64,000 nt of DNA, from the NCBI GenBank assembly GCA_022829145.1, contig CM040743.1:1835001-1899000 (forward strand), read 5' to 3'. This DNA comes from Albula goreensis. Its lineage: Eukaryota > Chordata > Actinopteri > Albuliformes > Albulidae. The notes beneath the pieces are model-generated. The model saw nothing but the letters and a program-made list of their open reading frames with translations, made no database searches and was not told the origin of the DNA. Each line of letters begins with the position of its first letter. Positions within the stretch are counted from its first letter, which is position 1. The translations under genes and the position numbers were made by a program. Below are positions 1 to 10,059 of the stretch, piece after piece.

Positions 1-149
1 ACTAATAAAAACACTTTAGTTTTACAATGTCTCAAGTACAATTGGGGTTCAAGTTCATTACATCTAAAATACATGAAACTGACTTGAAAATAAGGAAAAA
101 TAATAGCAATATATAATATAATAGCAAAATAAAACATATTTTACAAATA

Positions 150-467
150 CAGGCAGTCCTGGGTTATGAACGAGATCCGTTCCTAAGTCTGCCTTTAAGT
201 AGAATTTGGACAGTCGGAACAGGTACATACGGTTCATATTCAGCGTCAGTTCGTCAAATGTTTGTTTCAGTTACTATATATTTTACCTTTCTATGTGTAT
301 AAAACACTTAAACACTTTGGTGGTTCGTCGGCTCAAGCCCACCGTTTGAATCAGATCACGGTGCCGTTCGTTATTACAAACCATTGCATGCGACTCAAAT
401 TTTTAATATAATAGGCTTTATGGCAGTTCATTCACAAGTCGGACGTTCGTAACCCGGGGACTGCCTG
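150..467. mobile_element. Short DNA transposon (MITE-like) with terminal inverted repeats and TA flanks
   Basis: The left end (caggcagtcctgggttatg) and the right end (cccggggactgcctg) are near-perfect inverted repeats, and both ends are flanked by TA (148-149 and 468-469). At about 318 bp with no open reading frame this is a non-autonomous element. TA duplication fits the Tc1/mariner-pogo group; that family assignment is inference from the ends only. Confidence 0.75.
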
Positions 468-637
468 TATACTCATCACATGACAATTAAATAAATCCTT
501 GACATAACAAAGTTTATTTAAGGGCTAATGCAATGGAAGCACATGAAAAACAAGCAAACAAAGAAATAAGTGAAAGGTGAAAGGATTCACAGGAGAAGCA
601 CACTGGTTATCCTGCATGTTCAGCTCAGGGCACTGAC

Positions 638-757
638 CTGTGTGTCTCCATCGCCCCCTGCTGGCTGCTCACCATAGTACACCTCATGAGTGAGCAGAGA
701 CAGAAAGAGAGGGAGACATGAAGGCTGCAGGGAAGAAGGGCTTGAGCAGTGGAAGGC
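638..757 (-). CDS. nop9: nop9 exon 8
   Basis: A 120-nt phase 0-0 exon: AFHCSSPSSLQPSCLPLF, then LLTHEVYYGEQPAGGDGDTQ. Starting at 757 rather than at the inner AG recovers the conserved AFHC start. Donor cacag/gtcagt. Confidence 0.88.
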
Positions 758-3700
758 CTGGGATGGAGAGAGAGAGGGAGGGAGAGGGGGACGGGTGAGA
801 GAAAGACACAGAGATAGAGAAAGATTACGACCATACGTGATCATTTCTAAAACCATGTGAGTCAGTAACCATGTTTACGTTTAATGAGACGTCAATACTG
901 AGAGTAAGACATCAAACTCGATTAAAAGCATTTACACGTGTCTGTACTTAATGCAGGAATCACAACATGTGGGGTTCACAAACCGAGCACTCGAGCCTCT
1001 GCACAGGGGTGTTTGGGGTCTGCACGCGCCAGATATCCCACGACACCCCACATACATTCATCTGATTATTCTTACTGTGACTACAAGCTAATCGCATTAA
1101 AATGATGAAAATAACACATTTGAATGGGTCTTTGTGTGTGAAAGCAGAGTATCGCCCTTATTGCATTCAAATCAAACCATTTGCAGTGAGGCCCCACACA
1201 AAGCTGGAAATAAAGAAGCTCCTCCCATACTGAGGTTCATGAAGCCCCCGAATCCCTCCCGCCTGTGAAACAGCGCTCATGAGCTGCAGAGAGTCCTCCT
1301 CACCTCCAGGAGGCACTGCAGAAGCTGGCCTTGCTTCTCCTCCCACTGCGCACAGCCGTCAGCCAGCTGGATGATCACTCCCATGTGACCCGCCGCCAAA
1401 ATGGCCTCCAGGCCTTCCATCAGTTCCTCAAACACTTTGAGAAACTGAGACCGGAGAGAGAGAGAGGAGAGGAGAGAGAGGGAGAGAGAGAGGACTAAAT
1501 ACAGGAATTCACAGGGTGCGCACTCCACTGGATTAAGTGATTTAGTGCTGCAGGTGAGTGCAGTGAGGAGCACAGATGTTCAGAAGGGCAGTAGCTCTAC
1601 CAAAAAGGGGACGATTTCATTTTTTTTTTTTTTTTTTAGGTATTTCCACCTATCAAAATCCTTCAGAGGGGCAGCTTGGCCAAAAGAGGGCAAATGGGCC
1701 GTTGCCCAGGCAACAACAACATGACAGCGTGCATGTCCCTGGTTGGGTACTCTTAACTTCTAGCAATCCCGGAACGCTTTATGAACACTTTCTATCACCT
1801 GCTTTCTGGGAAGAAGCAGCTGAGCTGAATTTTCTCTTTTGCAAAAATTCTCACCACAAACATACCCTGAAAATCGCGAGCAGAGCGATGATGAGGCGAG
1901 GGTAAGGTGCTGCTATCTCACTTTACAATTGAGGTGAGAAACATAACTACTGTGAAATGGTTAATACAAACTCCAGTCATTCTGTGGTGCAGCGCTATAT
2001 ACCCTCCCCAGGGAAACAGCGGCTGCTTCGTTACGGAGAGCGGGCAAAGAGGATAGAGGGTGGAGAGCTGGGGTCAAAGGTCGCATACCATCTTGTAATT
2101 GGCAGAAGCAGCTGTCAGTCTCTGCACAGGGAAGTTTGCGATTGGATGGATGGCCAGGTTGACCAGCTGACCCTGCAGGTGGTTCTTATAGAGGTCACGG
2201 AGCAGGGCCTTATGGGACAGCTGGAGGACTGTCTCGATGAGTCGGCTGGAGGCCTGATCCTTCATAAAGACCAGGAGCGGACTAAGACAGAAGAGCACAC
2301 ACCCTTATATTAACCAGACACCTATTTAACCTACATATTCCCATTCCTACAGCTCACACAGACGCTCTCATATGTTAACTACTGCTGGGAGACAGTTCTG
2401 GAGAGCGGCACAGTGTTTGAGAATGTGTACTAGAATTACAAAGGGATATCGCCACATCTGACCAGGGCCAAATGGCGTCTCCTGTAAACGACCTGTTATC
2501 TGCTGTCTGCAGAACGTAGGGTTCCCCATTACCATATATGAGCCATCACATGCTAATGTAATTCCCTTAAACTGTATAAATGTTAACCACACAATGTAAT
2601 CTTTGAACATTTTGCTACGTGCTTGTGTTCCCGCGGCTGGCTGTGTAAGTAAAGTATCTGTCTTCAACTGCAAAGATCAGGATCTGTCTCTTCATCAACA
2701 ACATGGTTATTCTACTCATTTTGAGACTTTAATTATTTACTAACTCTACTCACAATACACCAAGTTAAACTTACCAAGTATACAAATAATTCTGTTATGC
2801 TATACCCTAACAATGAACAAATAAGAACTGATACAACCCTTTTACATACTGACTGATAGTAATTTTGTTTTGCACTCCTTCCTGGTCCAGTTCATTTATT
2901 GTTTAATGTTGTGTTCTGGATCTATGTGTTTAAGTGTTGAGTATTGACTGGGATGTTGTTGTGTTCTGTATCTATAGTAACTAAGTGTTGAGTATTGACT
3001 GGGATGTTGTTGTGTTCTGTATCTATAGTAACTAAGTGTTGAGTATTGGCTGGGATGTTGTTGTGTTCTGTATCTATAGTAACTAAGTGTTGAGTATTGG
3101 CTGGGATGTTGTTGTGTTCTGTATCTATAGTAACTAAGTGTTGAGTATTGGCTGGGATGTTGTTGTGTTCTGTATCTATAGTAACTAAGTGTTGAGTATT
3201 GACTGGGATGTTGTTGTGTTCTGGATCTATAGTAACTAAGTGTTGAGTATTGGCTGGGATGTTGTTGTGTTCTGGATCTATGTGTTTAAGTGTTGAGTAT
3301 TGACTGGGATGTTGTTGTGTTCTGTATCTATAGTAACTAAGTGTTGAGTATTGACTGGGATGTTGTTGTGTTCTGTATCTATAGTAACTAAGTGTTGAGT
3401 ATTGGCTGGGATGTTGTTGTGTTCTGTATCTATAGTAACTAAGTGTTGAGTATTGGCTGGGATGTTGTTGTGTTCTGTATCTATAGTAACTAAGTGTTGA
3501 GTATTGGCTGGGATGTTGTTGTGTTCTGTATCTATAGTAACTAAGTGTTGAGTATTGGCTGGGATGTTGTTGTGTACTGTATCTATAGTAACTAAGTGTT
3601 GAGTATTGGCTGGGATGTTGTTGTGTTCTGTATCTATAGTAACTAAGTGTTGAGTATTGGCTGGGATGTTGTTGTGTTCTGTATCTATAGTAACTAAGTG

Positions 3701-6700
3701 TTGAGTATTGGCTGGGATGTTGTTGTGTTCTGTATCTATAGTAACTAAGTGTTGAGTATTGACTGGGATGTTGTTGTGTTCTGTATCTATAGTAACTAAG
3801 TGTTGAGTATTGGCTGGGATGTTGTTGTGTTCTGTATCTATAGTAACTAAGTGTTGAGTATTGGCTGGGATGTTGTTGTGTTCTGTATCTATAGTAACTA
3901 GAGTGTTGAGTATTGGCTGGGATGTTGTTGTGTTCTGTATCTATAGTAACTAAGTGTTGAGTATTGGCTGGGATGTTGTTGTGTTCTGTATCTATAGTAA
4001 CTAAGTGTTGAGTATTGGCTGGGATGTTGTTGTGTTCTGTATCTATAGTAACTAAGTGTTGAGTATTGGCTGGGATGTTGTTGTGTTCTGTATCTATAGT
4101 AACTAAGTGTTGAGTATTGGCTGGGATGTTGTTGTGTTCTGTATCTATAGTAACTAAGTGTTGAGTATTGGCTGGGATGTTGTTGTGTTCTGTATCTATA
4201 GTAACTAAGTGTTGAGTATTGGCTGGGATGTTGCTGTGTTCTGTATCTATAGTAACTAAGTGTTGAGTATTGGCTGGGATGTTGTTGTGTTCTGTATCTA
4301 TAGTAACTAAGTGTTGAGTATTGGCTGGGATGTTGTTGTGTTCTGTATCTATAGTAACTAAGTGTTGAGTATTGGCTGGGATGTTGTTGTGTTCTGTATC
4401 TATAGTAACTAAGTGTTGAGTATTGGCTGGGATGTTGTTTGTGTTCTGTATCTATAGTAACTAAGTGTTGAGTATTGGCTGGGATGTTGTTGTGTTCTGT
4501 ATCTATAGTAACTAAGTGTTGAGTATTGACTGGGATGTTGTTGTGTTCTGTATCTATAGTAACTAAGTGTTGAGTATTGACTGGGATGTTGTTGTGTTCT
4601 GTATCTATAGTAACTAAGTGTTGAGTATTGACTGGGATGTTGTTGTGTTCTGTATCTATAGTAACTAAGTGTTGAGTATTGACTGGGATGTTGTTGTGTT
4701 CTGTATCTATAGTAACTAAGTGTTGAGTATTGGGATGGAGCTGCTCTCACCTGACCCAGGGGCAGCGTTGAGAGATGAAAGGTATCCCACAATGCCTTTG
4801 GTGAGGCGCTTGCACAGTTTGGGCCTCTTCCTGTGACAGACCGTCAGCATGGCCTGCAGCACTGTGCTGGCCTGCACGTTCGTCACACATGCTGGGGGAG
4901 AGAGGGAGAGGAGGAGGAGAGAGAGGAAGAAAGGGTGAAAGAAAGAATAAGGCATAAAAACACAGTCTGGGGCACCTCTAAAAACCCAACAGAAATACAC
5001 CAAACTGTCAGATAAGAGGGATAACAGGGACAGGGCATGGATGTGAAAGGGCGGGGTATGCGTGTGAAAGGGCGGGGTATGCGTTTGAAAGGGCGGGGTA
5101 TGCGGGTGAAAGGGCGGGGCACTGAAAGGACAGGGGTGGGTATGAGAGGGTGTGGCTTTGATGGAACGGGGCAGGGAATTTGTATGGGAGGGTGTGGTTT
5201 TAATGATGTGGGTCGGAGCATGAATGTGATTGGGTAGAGGGAAAAGGGTAGAGGTCACGGGGCACAGACTCACTGTTCACATGGCCCATCAGCGACAGAG
5301 CCAGCCTCTTCAGCGCCGGACCAAAGGAGCTGGGAGCCTCAAAATCTACCAGCACAGGACTGCCTTTCTGGTCCTTACCCCCTAAAACACACAGTTACAT
5401 TACACACACAGTTACCCTACACACACACACACACACACCCTCACTCACTCACTCTGCACTGCCTTTCTGTTCCTTACCCCCTAAACACACACAGTTACAT
5501 TACACACACACACTCACACACACACCCTCACTCACTCACTCACTCTGCACTGCCTTTCTGTTCCTTACCCCCTAAACACACACAGTTACATTATACACAC
5601 AGTTACCCTACTACACTCACTCACTCACTCACTCACTGTGGGTGTATGTGTGAGTGTGTGTATATGCAGGTGTGAGTGTACCTGTCTGTGAGCGTGCGGG
5701 GGCGGGGCTGTGGCAGTGTGGGTGTATGTGTGAGTCTGTGTGATGCGGGGCTGTGGCAGGTGTGTGTGAGTGTATTTGTCTGTGAGCGTGCGGGGCAGGG
5801 CTGTGGCAGTGTGGGTGTTTGTGTGAGTCTGTGTATGCGCAGGTGTGAGTGTTCTTGTCTGTGAGCGTGCGGGGGCGGGGCTGTGGCAGTGTGGGTGTAT
5901 GTGTGAGTGTGTGTATGCGCAGGTGTGAGTGTACCCGTCTGTGAGTGTGCGGGGGCGGGGCTGTGGCAGTGTGGGTCTATGTGTGAGTGTGTATGCGCAG
6001 GTGTGAGTGTACCCGTCTGTGAGCGTGCAGGGGCGGGGCTGTGGCAGTGTGGGTCTATGTGTGAGTGTGTGTATGCGCAGGTGTGAGTGTACTTGTCTGT
6101 GAGCGTGCGGGGGTGGGGCTGTGGCAGTGTGGGTGTTTGTGTGAGTCTGTGTATGCGCAGGTGTGAGTGTACTCGTCTGTGAGCGTACGGGGGCAGGGCT
6201 GTGGCAGTGTGGGTGTTTGTGTGAGTCTGTGTATGCGCAGGTGTGAGTGTTCTTGTCTGTGAGCGTGCGGGGGCGGGGCTGTGGCAGTGTGGGTCTATGT
6301 GTGAGTGTGTGTATGCGCAGGTGTGAGTGTACCCGTCTGTGAGCGTGCGGGGGCGGGGCTGTGGCACCCCCCCAGCACATGTGATAGAGTGCGGGTCACA
6401 TGGGAGCCGTGGGTGTGTGTGATGAACTCAGTCACTCCCTCCGTCACTACCCGGGACAGGGCCAGGACCTGGGCCTCCAGCATCCCACAATGCCCTGCTT
6501 CCGTCTCCTCCTCCGCAGCATCTGTGGGTTCCTGCAGGGGGCGCTCTGCAGGACACAGATACTCATTACTCCTCTGTGACAGGAGAGGGACAGGCAAAGC
6601 ATTCCCTCTCTCTCATCTGATCCCTCTACAGTTCTTCTCATCCCTCCATCCATCTTTCATCCGAAGGCAAATTTCCCCCTGATTACCTTGGGCTCCATTT

Positions 6701-7726
6701 TGCCTTTGGAAAGTTTTGGTGCAAAGATAAAAATACTTTTATATTAAACTGGATTTATTTTACAGTTTACAACTGAACCACTGCAGCTGAATATCTGTTG
6801 CATCCACATGCGTGAAATAAAATCTATATTGTTTAAAAATAAACCCAGGAATGATTGCTGAAGTTAAAACCTTCTATGATGGTAAGTGCTCAGTTTAGAC
6901 CATCAAAATACAGTCATGGGTAAATAACTTTCTGATTGATTTCCTGTCTGTTTCTTGCCTGTCTCAGGCAACTCTTCTGCATGTTTCTCTGTGTCTGTCT
7001 GTCTCTCAGTCTGTCTTTCTGCCCGCCTCCAGGACTCACCTGCCCACCTCTGCACCTGTCTTAGTGCGCTCTCCACCACGTGTCCCCCACATCGGTCACA
7101 TGACACAGTTCTGAACTCTGCCCCCGAAGCTCCGCCCAGCTCTGCTAGTACCTCCCCCACCTGGGCAGGGCTGGCCAATGCGAGCAGCCGCTGCAGGGTG
7201 ATGCTGCCTGTCATGTCCATGGCGACCAGGATGGCCCGCCCCCTCACTTCCGTCAGCACGTTTTCTACAAACAAAGCTACAGCAAGAGTTCACATGTAAC
7301 TGTTACATTACACTACATTACAGTCAACTGTATTACATTACAATTAAGCTGCACACAACATAAAATTATATACATATATATATTTTTTTTTTTTTTCAAT
7401 AAGCTTAGGAATTTAGCAGAAACTCTTATCCAGACATTTCATGGAGTTTGCATTTACACACACTATTCATTTACAGAGCTGGATACTGATTGGACCAGCC
7501 TTTGGTTTAGCACCTTGATGAAGGTACTAAATTACATTCAACTCTGCTGACATTAAATTAACACTGTCAATTACGCTGATAAAGAGTAACTCTTGTGAAG
7601 CGGCTACAGTCCCTCCCGTGACCTCGGCGGTACGGCTCTCCGTTTCTCCCCCTCACCTTTCTCCTCCTCCTCGGCGAACCCCTCCTCGAGTCTCTCGCTC
7701 ACTCTGCGGAAGTAGCCCACACTCAT
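638..7726 (-). CDS. nop9: Nucleolar protein 9, Pumilio-repeat ribosome biogenesis factor (exons 1-8, 3' end off window)
   Basis: NOP9 is a nucleolar Pumilio-like RNA-binding protein needed for small-subunit pre-rRNA processing. Eight minus-strand exons fit in order: 7657-7726, 7040-7264, 6333-6545, 5274-5381, 4756-4891, 2089-2281, 1304-1444 and 638-757. Recognisable family segments are GYFRR in exon 1, MDMTGSITLQRLLAL and CDRCGGHVVESAL in exon 2, THGSHVTRTL in exon 3, IVGYLS in exon 5, HLQGQLVNLAIHPIANFPVQ in exon 6, FEELMEGLEAILAAGHMGV in exon 7 and THEVYYGEQ in exon 8. Phases join if exon 3 runs to the donor at 6332 and exon 5 uses the donor at 4755 instead of the stronger one at 4750. The ATG at 7724-7726 has an in-frame stop just upstream (7754-7756), while the basic N-terminal stretch typical of the family lies in another frame upstream. 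The C-terminal exons (after the EVYYG exon) must lie left of the window. Confidence 0.88.
1304..1444 (-). CDS. nop9: nop9 exon 7
   Basis: A 141-nt phase 0-0 exon encoding FLKVFEELMEGLEAILAAGH, then MGVIIQLADGCAQWEEKQGQ. Acceptor ggtctcag, donor ctggag/gtgagg. Confidence 0.9.
1440..1500. repeat. GA-rich simple repeat in nop9 intron 7
   Basis: Purine-rich ggagagagag tract forming the polypyrimidine tract upstream of nop9 exon 7 on the minus strand. Confidence 0.6.
2089..2281 (-). CDS. nop9: nop9 exon 6
   Basis: Encodes PLLVFMKDQASSRLIETVL, then HLQGQLVNLAIHPIANFPVQ, the most recognisable NOP9 block. Ends at aagatg/gtatgc in phase 0. Confidence 0.9.
2935..4732. repeat. 51-bp minisatellite, about 35 copies, nop9 intron 5
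   Basis: The units are 51 bp and highly uniform, differing mainly as tattgactggg versus tattggctggg. The array begins immediately beside the splice donor of nop9 exon 5. The reading frames that cross it (YSTLSYYRYRTQQHPSQ repeats) are artefacts of the period being divisible by three. Confidence 0.95.
4756..4891 (-). CDS. nop9: nop9 exon 5
   Basis: Encodes CVTNVQASTVLQAMLTVCH, then RKRPKLCKRLTKGIVGYLS, a clear NOP9 repeat. The canonical-looking donor at 4750 would shift the frame of exon 6. The donor five bases upstream (gtcagg, 4755) keeps it and gives AAPG-PLLVFMKDQ. Confidence 0.8.
5274..5381 (-). CDS. nop9: nop9 exon 4
   Basis: Encodes GKDQKGSPVLVDFEAP, then SSFGPALKRLALSLMGHVN, corresponding to the family segment before the ITDKISSF-type repeat. 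Acceptor tgttttag, donor aaca/gtgagt. Confidence 0.8.
5380..5640. repeat. CA/CTCA-rich degenerate tandem repeat
   Basis: Repeated blocks of cacacacagttac, ctcactcactc and ctgcctttctgttccttaccc. The last block is a copy of the acceptor side of nop9 exon 4 (cctttctggtccttacccc), which lies directly alongside. Confidence 0.75.
5640..6364. repeat. GC/GT-rich minisatellite, about 80-bp unit, nop9 intron 3
   Basis: About nine copies of a unit containing ggggcggggctgtggcagtg and tgtgagtgtacccgtctgtg. The right end overlaps the 3' end and donor of nop9 exon 3, so every unit repeats that exon end and a GT donor-like site. Confidence 0.92.
6333..6545 (-). CDS. nop9: nop9 exon 3
   Basis: Encodes a Glu-rich linker, then LEAQVLALSRVV and the Pumilio-type THGSHVTRTLSHVLGG. 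Stopping at the first GT after LGG (6367) leaves a phase that hits a stop in exon 4. Extending to acgg/gtacac at 6332 restores phase 1. The extended end lies inside the first unit of the adjacent minisatellite. Confidence 0.75.
7040..7264 (-). CDS. nop9: nop9 exon 2, first Pumilio-like repeats
   Basis: Encodes ENVLTEVRGRAILVAMDMTG and then the repeat core SITLQRLLALA and CDRCGGHVVESALRQVQRW. Acceptor gtttgtag and donor gggcag/gtgagt are clear; phase 1 at both ends. Confidence 0.88.
7380..7560. mobile_element. Possible degraded fish retroposon fragment
   Basis: Contains tttagcagaaactcttatcc and a following segment (gagctggatactgattgga) that resemble the common fish repeat carrying the gcagacgctcttatcca motif. 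The call rests on recognition of that motif only. Confidence 0.35.
7657..7726 (-). CDS. nop9: nop9 exon 1 (coding part)
   Basis: Reads MSVGYFRRVSERLEEGF followed by a Glu run, and ends at an aaag/gtgagg donor in phase 1, which joins exon 2. Upstream, a Lys/Arg/Glu-rich stretch with the look of the family N-terminus (to about 7853) is in a different frame. Either a further exon or a one-base indel in the pyrimidine run near 7741-7750 separates them. Confidence 0.7.
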
Positions 7727-7856
7727 CGCGTCCAGTCGTTTCTCTCTCCCCCTTCAGCTCGTTTTCCTCGCCCTCTCTCTTCCTCTCCTTGTCTCTTCCT
7801 CTTCTTTCCTCCCTGTTTCCATGGCCTCGGCTGCCTTTCTTGAGCTTCGTCAATCA

Positions 7857-8700
7857 TCTTCCTCTGTTTGATGCACTCACTTCCCTGGGGAATATTGTAT
7901 TTTCCTTCAGCACTGTTGCTTTCCCTTGGTCTCTCCCACCTTTCGTCGTATTCTGAGTGTTTACGTGCAGAAAGAAAACATTTCAAGTCAGTTACCACTG
8001 AAATGGAAGACCAAACTATATTTCACTGTTTTTTTCGCTCTATCGCTACGTGACATTTTGTTCATCGAAGCACCGAAACCTGAAGCGGAGTGGCATTCAA
8101 TGCATAAACGACAAGTACGTCAACTAAAAGTCAAGTTAGTTGTTGGTTAGCTGGGACAACCTATACACGGATAATAGTGCGCTCTATGCTAACGACAACC
8201 TTACAGTAATGAGTCTAGAGAACTAAAGTTTGATAAAGACTTAAATACATACAAATGGTTAGCTCGTTCATAAACTTAAACCACTCATCCAGTGTGAACC
8301 ACCAACAGAAAGAATTTGCACATATACATCGTCAACGCTGCTGTACTTAAAACATTACAGCTACACAGTACTCACATGTGTACAATTGACTGAGAGACGC
8401 ATTAATGACGTAGCGGGCAACGAGTCGCACTCAAACTACGTCATGCATGACTATCTGAAATGAAAAGTATGCTACCGAGCGGTGGGTGGCACTGTAATCA
8501 CACTTAGCAGTGGTCACAGACATACCAAAGGGTGACGACCCACGCTCTGAGGAGGGATCGAAAAATTCACATTTTTATTATACATTTTTAACTTTGTAGA
8601 CATTACACACATGCTGTTTTGTCTTTGCAACCCCCTGGATTCTGTATGTGATATCTGTGTCGACTTCTGACTCGTTATAATTGCAATAAATAAATAAACA
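7857..8700. other. Intergenic, no gene recognised
   Basis: Region between the nop9 5' end and the TRIM remnant. It probably includes the nop9 promoter, but no confident core element was found. Short open frames here lack coding character. Confidence 0.4.
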
Positions 8701-8711
8701 CTGGTCAAAGC

Positions 8712-8873
8712 CACTGGAAACCTGCAGGAGAAGATCTGCTCTCATCATGGCAAACTGCTGGAGTTTTACTGTCACACTGATCAGCAGTGTGTCTGTTATC
8801 TGTGTGATTGAGACACACTGTGGTCACACTATAATCTCAGCTGCAGCAGAATGGACTGAGAAACAGGTAAGAG
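8712..8873 (+). pseudogene. TRIM B-box 2 exon fragment, frameshifted, on the opposite strand to the rest
   Basis: Reads LQEKICSHHGKLLEFYCHTD, then QQCVCYLC; a one-base frame change then gives VIETHCGHTIISAAAEWTEK before a gaaacag/gtaaga donor. The Cys/His spacing and the AAEWTEKQ end are typical of the first exon of fish TRIM (finTRIM-like) genes. No RING segment is visible upstream. The coiled-coil exons lie about 0.6 kb away on the other strand, so this fragment has been inverted or comes from a second copy. Confidence 0.75.
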
Positions 8874-9234
8874 CTGGAACTCTGCTGGCGCAGTAACTAC
8901 ACTGACTGTGTGCAGATAATTATAGTGGCCTGTTGTTGCTTCAGGAAAATCATATCTCTTATTGACCACTTGTATCGATTGTGTTTTCACAATCTTGTGC
9001 TACCCTAGGCAATAAATCAAATTATTATTTTTTTTTTTTACATTTATAGACTCTACTAAGAAAAAATTGTGTACCAATGTACTCAATGAAAATCTCTGCT
9101 TTGAATCTTTTACTTATCATGCCTTATACATTGTTAGTGTTACACATATCTCCTGTACAGCAACAAGAGGAGAGTGTATTTATAGATAACATACCTTTTT
9201 GAGATATCTTATCATATTCCACCATCAAAATGTT

Positions 9235-10059
9235 TCAATCTCTTTCAGTTCAGAGACAGATTTCCTCACAAACCCAAAAGAGATGTGTGGATCAGCAGTG
9301 ATGCTGGGTGAGTCTCCACATCCAGGAGGGGCACAGTGAGACTCACAGCTCTATAGACAGACAGACAGACAGACAGACACAGTGAGCTACACACACTCCT
9401 GGGAGAAGTCAGGAGCAGTTCCACTGGAGAGCTCTGTGTGAGACACACCCCTTCTGTACTGCAGATTGTCAGAGAGACAGTGATGTTACCTGGAGGAAAT
9501 GGATGTGATCCTCTGTGTGTGAAAGCTGCTCCAGCTCAGTGTCTCTCCTCCTCAGCTCAGCAATCTCCTGCTCCAGTCGCTCCAGAGGTCCTTCAGCCTC
9601 TCTCACTGCAGCCTTCTCCTGATCTCTGATCAGCTCTTTCACCTCAGAGCACCTTCTCTCAATGGAGCGGATCAGCTCAGCAAAGATCCTCTCACTGTCC
9701 TCCACTGCTGCCTGTGCAGAGCGCTGTTAGGAGACACAGAGAGAGGAGGGCTGTACATTGGAACTTGGCCTTTCATTCAGCTCTTACTGGGACCCCAGAC
9801 AGCCTGTTCCCCACAGTGTGGCTCAGTGGGGTTGAGCTCCACAGGGCTGGAAAGTGGCCCAACACTGGGCTCCTCACTGGCTGACTGGAGGAGAGCCCTG
9901 ACTGAGCCCTGAAATGGCTCTTCCAGCAGCCAGCTGTTGTCTTCTCCTCTGGTCAGTACCCACCGTGAGTGACTGCACAGCCTGTCTCAGATCCTGCAGC
10001 TCCTTCTCCCTCTCCTGGATTCTCTGCTAGAATTTCCTCTGTGTTGGCCCCAGGTGTTT
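9235..10059 (-). pseudogene. finTRIM-like coiled-coil exons (TRIM pseudogene)
   Basis: Three minus-strand exons have canonical TRIM sizes. Exon 9964-10059 is exactly 96 nt (QRIQEREKELQDLRQAVQSL) with an in-frame TAG after QRKF. Exon 9490-9723 is exactly 234 nt, open throughout (SAQAAVEDSERIFAELIRSI through HTEDHIHFLQ), and coiled coil by heptad appearance. Exon about 9235-9350 reads APPGCGDSPSITADPHISFG. No RING exon precedes it on this strand and no B30.2 exon was found. TRIM proteins are usually E3 ubiquitin ligases in innate immunity; with a stop codon and no catalytic exon this copy should be non-functional. Confidence 0.8.
9355..9380. repeat. (GACA)n microsatellite
   Basis: Tandem agac units lie in the polypyrimidine/acceptor side of the third TRIM exon. 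Confidence 0.85.

Noticed and set aside
4409-4792. Minus-strand frame with YSTLSYYRYRTQQHPSQ repeats
   Set aside because: 51-bp minisatellite with a period divisible by three; no splice or coding support.
5625-6380. His/Thr-rich 250-codon frames
   Set aside because: They cross the GT-rich minisatellite in nop9 intron 3 in two frames at once; only the last part (6333-6368) is plausible as exon.
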